Part shown: positions 43,167 to 50,595 of the stretch, in pieces | Position numbering within the stretch: the first letter of the stretch is position 1 | How the letters are laid out: each line of letters starts with the position of its first letter | Source of the DNA: Pseudomonadota bacterium | Lineage (GTDB): Bacteria; Pseudomonadota; Alphaproteobacteria; Caulobacterales; Caulobacteraceae | Direction of reading: 5' to 3' | Assembly: GCA_019348195.1 (NCBI GenBank) | Contig: JAHWJX010000009.1 | Location: 1 to 53,705, forward strand | Length of the DNA stretch: 53,705 nucleotides | Made by a program: the position numbers and the translations under genes | Notes under the pieces: model-generated | What the model saw: only the letters and a program-made list of their open reading frames with translations | Database searches by the model: none | Told to the model about the DNA's origin: nothing

Positions 43167-43397
43167 TCACTGCTGGACGGGGCTGTCGCCATCACCAACC
43201 CCCTTGGCCTTACGGGCGATCTCGGATCGCTGCTCCGGCGTAAGCGCTTCAGGCCGCGCGGCGTCGCCCGTCTTTCCGCTCCGGCGATGGTGTTCCTTGG
43301 ACGGGTCCCTGTATCCTCCACCTCGGCGCTGGCGATCCTGCCGACCAGCACGGCCGCGCCGATCAGGTCGAACGCAGACTCGTCTCGGAGCCCGCAT
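43167..43397 (-). CDS. Small hypothetical protein, apparently frameshifted
   Basis: The 3' half in one frame (43167 to about 43310) reads DPSKEHHRRSGKTGDAARPE, LTPEQRSEIARKAKG and has coding-like third positions. It resembles the LTPEQR...IARKA motif of small alphaproteobacterial basic proteins. Upstream of about 43310 that frame turns Arg-rich with poor third-position G/C, while the adjacent frame becomes clearly coding-like (ESAFDLIGAAVLVGRIASAE). A single-base shift near 43305-43320 would join the two. Either a sequence error, a pseudogene or a misjudged start. It follows the lipoprotein gene on the same strand. Confidence 0.4.
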   Translation of the reverse strand: MRAPRRVCVRPDRRGRAGRQDRQRRGGGYRDPSKEHHRRSGKTGDAARPEALTPEQRSEIARKAKGVGDGDSPVQQ

Positions 43398-43437
43398 GAA
43401 CGGCCTGGCCCAAGTCCGTCGAGCTTCAGTATGCGCT

Positions 43438-44163
43438 TCAGCGCCGGGCGTTGCGCTCGATCAGATCCTCAAGGTCGTCCATCAGGCCGCGCTGGCGCTC
43501 CCGTCGCGCACGAACGACGCCCAGGACCACGCGGCCCGTCTCGGAACCGCGTGCCTGATAGCCGGCCAGACGCCAGCCCGCGGGCCCCGGCTCCTCGCTC
43601 CTGACGAGGAAGGTCGAGCGGAGAGCGCCTCCGTCCGCCTCTTCGGCGATGTGGATCACCGCCCCGCGGTCGTGGGCCCGGATGTCGACGCTCTCGCCGT
43701 CCTCGCCGCCGATCTGCACGTCGGCGTTATCGCCGTCCGCATCGACGCGGATCCCCGGCATGCGGACCGAGGCGCGGTCGCTTTGGGCGTTGATGTCGAC
43801 GCCGGGCAGGCGGACCTGGGTGCGGTCGCCGTCCTCCGCTCTGGGCGGGGAGGGCGGCTCCGGCGGCGCAGCTGCCGCCGGAATCAGCCCTTTCAGCTCC
43901 CCTTCCACCGACGGCAGTTCGCTCGCCGCCGCCAGGCGCAGCTCCACTTCGGCGCCATCCTCTCCGCGATAGGCGCAAGCCAGACCATCGGCGGCCCTCG
44001 AGGCCAGGCGCAGGTCGCCCTCCCGCTCGGGGCAGTCCAGTCGGGCGGCCACGCGCGCCGGAGCGCCGGGCTCGCCCGCGGCGGCGGCGACCTGCCCCCT
44101 GTCGGAGCAACCGGCCGTCAGCACGACTGCGGCCGCCCCCGTAATCAACCAGAATGCGCCCAT
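43438..44163 (-). CDS. Lipoprotein of unknown function with adhesin-like repeats of VRxPGxxxxA
   Basis: 241 residues. ATG 44163 has AGGAGGGG a few bases upstream and starts MGAFWLITGAAAVVLTAGC, a lipobox signal (LTAGC). The mature region has YRGEDGAEVELRLAAASELP, a Pro-rich linker, then short beta-like repeats VRLPGVDINAQSDRASVRMP, GIRVDADGDNADVQIGGEDG and SVDIRAHDRGAVIHI. The C-terminus is helical and basic (RARRERQRGLMDDLEDLIER). No named family recognised. The VRLPG/VRMPG beta strands suggest a small adhesin-like (DUF4097-type) surface module, a tentative idea. Confidence 0.7.
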   Translation of the reverse strand: MGAFWLITGAAAVVLTAGCSDRGQVAAAAGEPGAPARVAARLDCPEREGDLRLASRAADGLACAYRGEDGAEVELRLAAASELPSVEGELKGLIPAAAAPPEPPSPPRAEDGDRTQVRLPGVDINAQSDRASVRMPGIRVDADGDNADVQIGGEDGESVDIRAHDRGAVIHIAEEADGGALRSTFLVRSEEPGPAGWRLAGYQARGSETGRVVLGVVRARRERQRGLMDDLEDLIERNARR

Positions 44164-44273
44164 GAACCCCTCCTGTCCCTCGGGGCGAAGGTGCGCTGGG
44201 CGGGGTCTCGGGTCGAGTGAATTCGCGGTAAGGCGGGCGTCGAACCCGAGCGGCGGCGGAGCGTTGGAGCCGG

Positions 44274-44546
44274 ATGACCTCCGCTGATCGGACAATTGAC
44301 GGGCAAGCCGGAGGAGGGGTGCAGCCGGGCGACCTCTGCCACCACGGGACCAACGCCCTGCCGCTCTACCGCGTGATCTGGATCCACGACGGCAAGGCCT
44401 GGCTGCGCGACGTCAACAACGGCGCGGACTCCGTAGTGTCCCTGGACCGTTGCCGCGCCTGCGGGGACGGGGACGTCGAACAGGACCTTGACGCCAGGGC
44501 CAAGCCCGCCCCCCTTACCTGGCCGGACGGCACGCCGCGGCCCTAG
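44274..44546 (+). CDS. Small hypothetical protein (90 aa)
   Basis: Start taken at ATG 44274; GTG 44319 behind GGAGGAGG is an alternative giving 75 residues (MQPGDLCHHGTNALPLYRVI). The core VIWIHDGKAWLRDVNNGADS, VVSLDRCRACGDG reads like a compact beta-barrel module with paired Cys and His. No known domain recognised. The 3' end overlaps the convergent MoxR ATPase gene by 4 nt (44543-44546). Third-position composition supports coding. Confidence 0.6.
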   Translation: MTSADRTIDGQAGGGVQPGDLCHHGTNALPLYRVIWIHDGKAWLRDVNNGADSVVSLDRCRACGDGDVEQDLDARAKPAPLTWPDGTPRP

Positions 44547-45400
44547 CCGGGCCGCGTCTCCCGGCGCGCCATAAAGGCCAGGCGCTCGAACAGGTGCACG
44601 TCCTGCTCGTTTTTGAGCAGCGCCCCGTGCAGCGGCGGGATCAGCTTGCCGGCGTCGCGCTCGCGCAGCACGCGCTCGTCGACGTCCTCGACCATCAGCA
44701 GCTTGAGCCAGTCCAGCAGCTCGCTGGTGGAGGGTTTCTTCTTCAACCCCGGCGCGGACCGGAGCTCGTAGAAGATGCGTAACGCTTCCGAGACCAGCTT
44801 CTGCTTGATCCCCGGGTAGTGGACATCCACGATGGCCCGCATCGTGTCCTCGTCCGGAAAGCGGATGTAGTGGAAGAAGCACCGCCGCAAAAAGGCGTCG
44901 GGCAGCTCCTTTTCATTGTTGGAGGTGATCACCACGATCGGCCGCTGGCGCGCGCTGATCGTCTCTCCCGTCTCATAGACGAAGAACTCCATACGATCGA
45001 GTTCCTGCAGCAGGTCGTTGGGAAACTCGATGTCGGCCTTGTCGATCTCGTCGATCAGCAGGACCGCCCGGCGTTCAAGCTCGAACGCTTCCCACACCTT
45101 GCCCCGGCGGATGTAGTTGCGGACCTCGCCCACCCGCGGGTCGCCCAACTGGCTGTCGCGCAGCCGGCTCACCGCGTCGTATTCGTAAAGGCCCTGGTGC
45201 GCCTTGGTGGTCGACTTGACGTGCCAGGTGATCAGGGGTGCATCCAGCGCGCGCGCGATCTCATAGGCCAGCACGGTCTTGCCTGTGCCAGGCTCCCCCT
45301 TGACCAGCAGCGGGCGCTCCAGCGCAACCGCCGCATTGACCGCGACCTTGAGGTCCTCGGTCGCGACATAGTCGGCGGTGCCGGTGAAACGCAGAGCCAC
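44543..45400 (-). CDS. MoxR-family AAA+ ATPase
   Basis: 285 residues from GTG 45400. Walker A LLVKGEPGTGKTVLAYEIA, Walker B AVLLIDEIDKADIEFPNDLL, sensor 1 IVVITSNNEKELPDAFLRRC with the Arg finger, and the MoxR-typical FHYIRFPDEDTMRAIVDVHY. MoxR ATPases are chaperone-like and normally work with VWA/CoxE partners encoded immediately downstream. Here the next minus-strand position is occupied by a convergent small gene and no VWA gene is present. Its upstream neighbour, 6 nt away, is the D/E-rich protein. Confidence 0.93.
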   Translation of the reverse strand: MALRFTGTADYVATEDLKVAVNAAVALERPLLVKGEPGTGKTVLAYEIARALDAPLITWHVKSTTKAHQGLYEYDAVSRLRDSQLGDPRVGEVRNYIRRGKVWEAFELERRAVLLIDEIDKADIEFPNDLLQELDRMEFFVYETGETISARQRPIVVITSNNEKELPDAFLRRCFFHYIRFPDEDTMRAIVDVHYPGIKQKLVSEALRIFYELRSAPGLKKKPSTSELLDWLKLLMVEDVDERVLRERDAGKLIPPLHGALLKNEQDVHLFERLAFMARRETRPG

Positions 45401-45406
45401 GCGCGC

Positions 45407-46162
45407 CTAGGTGATCCGCTTCACCGACACTGGATCGCTGGCGGGGAAGGTCTCCTCCACCCCCTCGTCCAACAGGACGTCCTGCCGATCCTTCGCGTCG
45501 AGTTCATCCAGGTCGTTTTTGTGCACGCGTTCGGCGGCCAGATCGGCGGCCTCCCCGCTGTGACCCTGTGCAGCCTGGCCAGGGCCGCTGGGGACGAGGC
45601 CCGGACCGTGCGCACGGTCGTCTTCTCCTTCTTCCACCTCCTCCTCCTCCTCGTCGTCGCCAGCGAGGTCCTCTTCCTGGTAGCCCAGCTCTTGAACGTC
45701 CTCGTCGCTGAGTTCGTCCTCCGATTCATAGTCGGCGACCTCGTCGTCTTCGCCCGCTTCGTTCAGGTCGCCGCCGAGCTCCTGATCGACCTCGTCGTCT
45801 TCGAGATCGTCCACGCCGTCGACCTCGTCCAGGTCGTCCACGTCGTCGGTGATCTCGTCGTCCTCCGCGACGTCCTCGAGCTCGTCGTCCAGGGTGTCGT
45901 CTTCGGCCTCATCGTCGTATTCGAGGTCGTCGCCGATATCGTCCAGCGCCTCGTCGTCCAGTTCGTCCGCGTCCTGAGCCGCGTGAACGTCGTCCACGTC
46001 GCGGTCGCCGAGCGCGGTGGTCACGTCGTAGACGTCCGGCAGCTCTTCAAAGGTCAGCATGTCCGAGCCGCTGCCGGCGCCGTCCAGCGCAGTGGTGTTG
46101 TCCTCGTCAAAGACCTCGGACTGATCCTGTTCGTCGAATTCAGGAAGATCGGCGTCGGCCAT
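45407..46162 (-). CDS. Extremely acidic (Asp/Glu-rich) protein with C-terminal ETFPASDP motif
   Basis: 251 residues beginning MADADLPEFDEQDQSEVFDE. By my count 105 residues are Asp or Glu (about 42%), and residues 1-180 contain about half acidic residues with only one Arg and no Lys. No signal peptide. The C-terminal about 50 residues are different: HKNDLDELDAKDRQDVLLDE then GVEETFPASDPVSVKRIT. The ETFPASDP segment is a motif I know from small alphaproteobacterial proteins of unknown function. Start ATG 46162 lies before the flagellar intergenic region. It is transcribed 6 nt ahead of moxR. It could be a protein- or metal-binding partner or client of MoxR; untested. Confidence 0.75.
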   Translation of the reverse strand: MADADLPEFDEQDQSEVFDEDNTTALDGAGSGSDMLTFEELPDVYDVTTALGDRDVDDVHAAQDADELDDEALDDIGDDLEYDDEAEDDTLDDELEDVAEDDEITDDVDDLDEVDGVDDLEDDEVDQELGGDLNEAGEDDEVADYESEDELSDEDVQELGYQEEDLAGDDEEEEEVEEGEDDRAHGPGLVPSGPGQAAQGHSGEAADLAAERVHKNDLDELDAKDRQDVLLDEGVEETFPASDPVSVKRIT

Positions 46163-46284
46163 AGGAACTCTCCAGGTCGGCCGGTTAACGTGGCGGGCCG
46201 CGGGGCCGTTCCGAGCCGAGCGGCGGGGCGGGCGAAAATGCGCGCGCCCGGCCCCGCAAGGCGGTATTTGCTCCCGGTCACAAG

Positions 46285-46306
46285 AGGGCGTTAACGCCAA
46301 CGCCCT
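46285..46306. promoter_or_regulatory. Inverted repeat upstream of flbT
   Basis: AGGGCGTT (46285-46292) and AACGCCCT (46299-46306) are a perfect 8-bp inverted repeat with a 6-nt spacer, ending 28 nt before the flbT ATG, in the divergent region with the acidic-protein gene. It could be an operator or an mRNA hairpin near the flbT ribosome-binding site. Confidence 0.4.
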
Positions 46307-46334
46307 AGCATCCCCCCATGCCTGGAGCCTGTCC

Positions 46335-46730
46335 ATGCCGTTGAAGCTCTCGCTCAAGCCCGGCGAGAAGTTCGTCCTGAACGGCGCCGTGGTCCAGAAC
46401 GGCGACCGCCGCGGAACCCTCGTGCTCCAGAACAAGGCCTCGGTCCTGCGTGAAAAAGACATCATGCAGATCGAAGACGTCACCACGCCCGGACGGCGCG
46501 TCTATTTCCCGGTTATGATGATGTACCTCGATGAAGGGAACGCCGGGAAGTACTACGACGAGTTCGTGCGACGCATGACAGAGTTCATGGGCGTGATCAG
46601 CAATCCCGACGTGCTGACCGAATGCGTAAACATCTCCAGGCACGTGCTGGCGCGTGAGTTCTACAAGGGCTTGATGGGCTGCCGCAAGCTGATCGACTAC
46701 GAGGATGCGAGGATGGCCGATGTCGCTTAA
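46335..46730 (+). CDS. flbT: Flagellar biosynthesis repressor FlbT
   Basis: 131 residues: [75 protein letters not shown]. In Caulobacter, FlbT binds the 5' leader of flagellin mRNA and promotes its decay until the hook is complete, coupling flagellin translation to assembly. GGAG lies about 8 nt upstream of the ATG. The stop overlaps the flaF start by 11 nt. Unlike the Caulobacter flagellin cluster, no flagellin gene is adjacent. Confidence 0.93.
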   Translation: MPLKLSLKPGEKFVLNGAVVQNGDRRGTLVLQNKASVLREKDIMQIEDVTTPGRRVYFPVMMMYLDEGNAGKYYDEFVRRMTEFMGVISNPDVLTECVNISRHVLAREFYKGLMGCRKLIDYEDARMADVA

Positions 46731-47088
46731 CGCCTATAAACAAGCGACGCAGCGCGGGGAAAGCCCGCGCGAGATGGAATACCGCCTCTTCGGCCAGGTC
46801 ACCCGCGCCCTCCTGCACGCCTCGGAGCTGGACCCTTTGCAGATTGCGGCCCGGATGGACGCGCTGGACTGGAACCGCCGCTTGTGGACGACCCTGGCCA
46901 ACGACTGCTCTTCTCCGGACAACGGGCTGCCCGCCTCCGTCAGAGCGTCCATCATCTCGCTCAGCCTTTGGGTCGGCCGGCACACCAGCGCCGTTATGCG
47001 CGGGGAGGAGACGTTCGACCCCCTGATCGAAATCAACCGCATGATCATGTCCGCCCTGGTGCCGGCCGCAGAAGCGGCCGCCGCCTGA
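46720..47088 (+). CDS. flaF: Flagellar biosynthesis regulator FlaF
   Basis: 122 residues starting [20 protein letters not shown], then [38 protein letters not shown] and [20 protein letters not shown]. This is the FlaF family, which in Caulobacter is needed for flagellin secretion or stability and acts opposite to FlbT. ATG 46720 overlaps flbT by 11 nt in a different frame, indicating coupled expression. The usual neighbours (flagellin genes) are absent in this window. Confidence 0.92.
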   Translation: MSLNAYKQATQRGESPREMEYRLFGQVTRALLHASELDPLQIAARMDALDWNRRLWTTLANDCSSPDNGLPASVRASIISLSLWVGRHTSAVMRGEETFDPLIEINRMIMSALVPAAEAAAA

Positions 47089-47263
47089 CACCACCAAGGT
47101 GGACGCCAGGTCGCCGCCGCGCGCGTTCCGCCCGACACGGTGCTGGCTGAACGGCCCCGGCCGATAGGCGAGCCGGGGTCCGGGCAGTCCTGACTCATGC
47201 CGCGGCCCCTCGGAAGTGGAACCCCGGACTTCTCCAGCGGGGCGGATCGAAGCAGAACCCCGG

Positions 47264-47283
47264 AACCCCGCGTCCGCGGGGTT
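47264..47283 (+). other. Hairpin upstream of the methyltransferase gene
   Basis: AACCCCGC (47264-47271), loop GTCC, GCGGGGTT (47276-47283): a perfect 8-bp stem that ends 15 nt before ATG 47299, next to its GAGCGGAG ribosome-binding site. It could affect translation or be the flaF transcript's end; no T-run follows. Confidence 0.4.
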
Positions 47284-47298
47284 GAGCGGAGTGCTCCC

Positions 47299-48075
47299 AT
47301 GGCGCCGATGGACGACGGTCTCACCGCTATGCAGCTCATGCTGGGCGCGCCCACGCTGGAAGCGGCGCGGGCGGAGGCGTCTCCCGAAATCCTGCCTTTG
47401 CTGACCGAGACCGCCTACGCCCTGGTGAAGCGCACGGCGGCGGAGGCGGACCACGCGTCCGACAACTCGCCCGAGGCCTGGGCGGCCGTCTTCGACGAAC
47501 TGGCCCGCCGTTCGCGGGCCGCCAGCGTCGCCCTCTACTCGCCGGGCGACGAGGGCCGGCTGCAGACCGCGACCGACGAGGTGGTCGCCTGGCTGCGCGC
47601 GCAGCGGCTGCTCGGCCCCGATCGGCTGGTCCTGGAGATCGGCTGCGGTATCGGCCGCTTCCTCCGCGCACTGTCGCCGGAGGTCGAGGCCATCGTCGGG
47701 CTGGACGTCTCGGGGGTGATGTGCGCGGAGGCGCGCGCCCGCACCACCGGGCTGGACAATGTGGTGGTGCTGCAGACGCCTGGCCGAGACCTGTCCATGA
47801 TCGATGACGCCAGCGTCGATCTGGTTCTGGCGGTGGACAGCTATCCTTATCTGGTGGGGGCCGGTCTGGCCGAGGCGCACGTGAAGGAAAGCGCCCGGGT
47901 GCTGGCGCCGGGCGGGGACTTGGTGATCTTCAACTGGAGCTATGTCGAACAGCCGACCAAGCAGGCCGAAGCGTTCGAGCGCGCTGCGCAAAAAGCGGGA
48001 CTTGCACCCGAGCATCTGGGCAAGCACGCCCTAAGAACTTGGGATGGCCTGGCCTTCACCGCGCGCCGTCTCTAG
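47299..48075 (+). CDS. Class I SAM-dependent methyltransferase
   Basis: 258 residues if it begins at ATG 47299 (GGAG upstream); a reading from 47197 would start in GC-rich intergenic sequence. Motif I is LVLEIGCGIGRFLRALSPEV, followed by IVGLDVSGVMCAEARART, VVVLQTPGRDLSMIDDASVD and LVLAVDSYPYLVGAGLAEAH, a standard methyltransferase core. The N-terminal 95 residues are helical. Substrate unknown. Its position right after flaF is probably incidental. Confidence 0.85.
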   Translation: MAPMDDGLTAMQLMLGAPTLEAARAEASPEILPLLTETAYALVKRTAAEADHASDNSPEAWAAVFDELARRSRAASVALYSPGDEGRLQTATDEVVAWLRAQRLLGPDRLVLEIGCGIGRFLRALSPEVEAIVGLDVSGVMCAEARARTTGLDNVVVLQTPGRDLSMIDDASVDLVLAVDSYPYLVGAGLAEAHVKESARVLAPGGDLVIFNWSYVEQPTKQAEAFERAAQKAGLAPEHLGKHALRTWDGLAFTARRL

Positions 48076-48151
48076 TCCCGGATAGGGTGGAAACCTTAGG
48101 CCTTTCCGTGTGTTCCGCTCCTGTATGCAATGGTTAACAGGACAGCGCAGC

Positions 48152-48709
48152 ATGACCAAGTCGCTCAGCCGGCGCGAAGCCGGCGCCATGGCGGTTCTAA
48201 CCGCCTTCGCCGGCACGGCCGCCGTAGCCCAGCCTCGCGGCCCCATAGGACCGGGCATCTCCCACAGTACCATGGGCATCACCGTGGGCGACCAGCGCTA
48301 TGTCATGGACACCCTGCGCGTGGGCGGCGTGGCGCTCCGCGCCAGCCAGCTTGCCCGCAGCCGGGCCGCCTCGCCCCTGGTCCGCGCCTTTGCGGAGATG
48401 GAGCTGCGAGAACAGACGGGCCTGTCCCAGGTGCTGGGCGAGATCTCCGGCGTGCGCGCCCCGCCGCCGCCCGACCCGCGCAACGCCGCGCTGGAGGCTC
48501 AATTGGCCCGCGTCAACGGCCCCGCTTTCGATCGGCTCTACGGCATAGGCCAGATCGAAGGGCACCAGCAGATGCTCCGCATCCAGGAGGACTACCTCCG
48601 GGGCGGGCGCAATATGCACCTGCGCCACATAGCGACGCTTTCACGCAGCCAGATCCTCGACCACCTCACCTTGCTGCGCGACGGCCCCCGCCTGCTCGGC
48701 ATCCGCTAG
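48152..48709 (+). CDS. Exported DUF4142 (ferritin-like helical) protein
   Basis: 185 residues. ATG 48152 begins MTKSLSRREAGAMAVLTAFA; the SRRE pair followed by a hydrophobic stretch is compatible with a Tat signal, with cleavage near AVA. The mature part has the DUF4142 helical pattern (VMDTLRVGGVALRASQLARS, PLVRAFAEMELREQTGLSQV, LYGIGQIEGHQQMLRIQEDY). Function unknown. The 3' end comes within 3 nt of the convergent methyltransferase gene. Confidence 0.78.
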   Translation: MTKSLSRREAGAMAVLTAFAGTAAVAQPRGPIGPGISHSTMGITVGDQRYVMDTLRVGGVALRASQLARSRAASPLVRAFAEMELREQTGLSQVLGEISGVRAPPPPDPRNAALEAQLARVNGPAFDRLYGIGQIEGHQQMLRIQEDYLRGGRNMHLRHIATLSRSQILDHLTLLRDGPRLLGIR

Positions 48710-48712
48710 AGG

Positions 48713-49360
48713 TCAGGCGATCGTCCACACGCCCGTCTGCTTGACGGCCGCATCCTCCAGTTCGCGCGTAGTGGGAACGCGGTAGTCGGCCAGCTGAGTG
48801 AGGCTGGTTGAATCGAAATAGGTGCGCCCGGGATCACCGATCAGGACGGTGACGCCGGCGCCATGGGCTTGGCGCAGCCACCCATGCACCCGCTCGGCGA
48901 GAGGCCTCTCATAGAAGACGTCCCCGACCAAGATGACGTCCGCCTGGGGCGGCGGACTGTCCAGCAGGTTCTCGGCCGTGAAGCCCACGGCCACCCCGTT
49001 GGCCTCCGCGTTCAACGCGATCGCCGCCTCGCAGAAGGTGTCCAAATCGGCAGCAATGGCCTCGGCCGCGCCGGCGCGCATGGCCGCGATCGCAACGATC
49101 CCGCCGCCCGCGGCGAAATCCACGACGCGGCGCCCGCGCACCCACTCCGGATGGTCCAGCACCCAACGCGCCAGACCCTGACCTCCCGCCCAGGCGAAGG
49201 CCCAGAACGGCGGCGGGAGCCCGATCTCGCCCAGCGCCTTCTCGGTCATCCGCCAGATCGGCGTGACCTCGTCCGCTAGGTGGAGCCGCAGTTCCGGCGT
49301 GTGCGGCGGGGTTTGCAACGTGGTGTTTGCCAGGATGAAGGCGCGGCGGTCCTCGATCAC
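48713..49360 (-). CDS. Protein lysine methyltransferase, ETF-beta (METTL20)-like
   Basis: 215 residues: IEDRRAFILANTTLQTPPHT, PPPFWAFAWAGGQGLARWVL, VVDFAAGGGIVAIAAMRAGA (motif I) and VILVGDVFYERPLAERVHGW. The DxFYE post-motif II is diagnostic of the seven-beta-strand lysine methyltransferase group that includes METTL20. Bacterial members methylate the ETF beta subunit and ribosomal protein L7/L12 in at least one alphaproteobacterium, as I recall. It overlaps ubiA by 4 nt (ATGA). It fits the presence of an ETF-ubiquinone oxidoreductase elsewhere in the window, though its substrate here is unproven. Confidence 0.82.
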   Translation of the reverse strand: MIEDRRAFILANTTLQTPPHTPELRLHLADEVTPIWRMTEKALGEIGLPPPFWAFAWAGGQGLARWVLDHPEWVRGRRVVDFAAGGGIVAIAAMRAGAAEAIAADLDTFCEAAIALNAEANGVAVGFTAENLLDSPPPQADVILVGDVFYERPLAERVHGWLRQAHGAGVTVLIGDPGRTYFDSTSLTQLADYRVPTTRELEDAAVKQTGVWTIA

Positions 49361-50406
49361 GGACGCCAGGCGCCTACCGACAAGGCCGCGAACAGGATCA
49401 GCCCCGCCCAGGCGTTCGACTTGAACAAGCCCAGGGCGCCCCTGGGGTCATCCACCCGGACCCGCCAGGCCTGCCAGCCGAGATGCGCGGCGAAGGCGGC
49501 GACGCCCGCTGTGAACAAGGGCCCGAGTTCCGAACTTGCACCCGCAGCAAGGGCCAGTCCCACGCAACCGGCATAAAAGCCCGCCACCCCAAGCCGCGCC
49601 CGCCTGCCCAATCGGCGCGCGGACGACTTCACGCCCGCCAGCGCATCATCCTCCAGGTCCTGCAAGGCGTAGATGGTGTCGTAGCCCAGGGTCCAGAGCC
49701 CGCCGGCCGCGTACAGCAGCATGAGCGGTTGGATTTGCGCGTCCAGGAAGCCGGAGTAGACCTCCATCGAAGCCTCGGTGCTCCAGGTCACTCGTAAGAG
49801 GGTCGGCTCCGGGGAACTGCCGGTCACGGCGGCCCACCCGACGAGCACGCCCCAATTGAAGGTGAGCCCCAGCCACAGTTGCGGCCACCAGGTGATCCGC
49901 TTCATGAATGGATAGGCCCCCACCAGACCTAGGGACGAGACGCCGAGCATGACCGCCGCAAGCGGCATCTGCACCAGCACCACGAGCCCAAGCAGGCTGA
50001 GCCCCACCGCATAGGCCAGCGCCGCCCGCCGGCTGATCCGCCCGGAGGCGACCGGCCGCCCTGCCGTGCGAGCGACCCTCCGGTCGAGATCACGGTCCAC
50101 CGCGTCGTTGTAGGCGCAGCCTGCGGCGCGCATCACCGCGGCCCCGAGAAGAAACAACACAAGCAGCCGCGGGTCCGGCCAGCGTCCCTCCTGCGCGCTG
50201 GCCAGCGCCACCCCCCACCACCCGGGCAGCATCAGCAGCCAAATTCCCACAGGCCGATCGAAGCGGCCCAACCGCAGCCAGGGCCGCAGGCGCGCGGGCG
50301 CCCAGCGGTCCACCCAGTTGGCGGGCGCCGCATCGGGAAGGGCAGGGGAGGTCACGGCCGGGCAGGAACGCCGGACGCGCGGTGAGGTCAAGCGGGGCAT
50401 CCCCAT
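49357..50406 (-). CDS. ubiA: 4-hydroxybenzoate polyprenyltransferase
   Basis: Inner-membrane prenyltransferase of ubiquinone biosynthesis. The 349-residue product shows the two Asp-rich motifs, YNDAVDRDLDRRVARTAGRP and YDTIYALQDLEDDALAGVKS, within eight to nine hydrophobic segments. The start is ATG 50406 (GGGGAG upstream); ATG 50400, two codons later, or GTG 50355 are alternatives. The 4-nt overlap with the downstream methyltransferase implies coupled translation. Confidence 0.93.
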   Translation of the reverse strand: MGMPRLTSPRVRRSCPAVTSPALPDAAPANWVDRWAPARLRPWLRLGRFDRPVGIWLLMLPGWWGVALASAQEGRWPDPRLLVLFLLGAAVMRAAGCAYNDAVDRDLDRRVARTAGRPVASGRISRRAALAYAVGLSLLGLVVLVQMPLAAVMLGVSSLGLVGAYPFMKRITWWPQLWLGLTFNWGVLVGWAAVTGSSPEPTLLRVTWSTEASMEVYSGFLDAQIQPLMLLYAAGGLWTLGYDTIYALQDLEDDALAGVKSSARRLGRRARLGVAGFYAGCVGLALAAGASSELGPLFTAGVAAFAAHLGWQAWRVRVDDPRGALGLFKSNAWAGLILFAALSVGAWRP

Positions 50407-50595
50407 CCCGCTCCCCTCGGCGGAAGCGAGCGTCCATGTCGCCGGCAATGCTGAGCTTGAGAGCCGAACGCCCTGCCGTTCGATCAACCGCGGCGGTCTT
50501 CGGGGAGAGCTGATCCTTGGCGATCCGAGCTCCCGTTTAACCACTCCACCCTGAGTGACTCGACGCCGACCTCCGCTTTGTGTCTAGATTGCGGC

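Noticed and set aside
44819-46294. 491-residue plus-strand reading rich in Val/Leu/Phe that looks like a membrane protein
   Set aside because: It is the antisense of the D/E-rich gene and moxR: complementing GAC/GAG codons yields GTC/CTC, giving false hydrophobicity. The minus-strand genes have proper starts and motifs.
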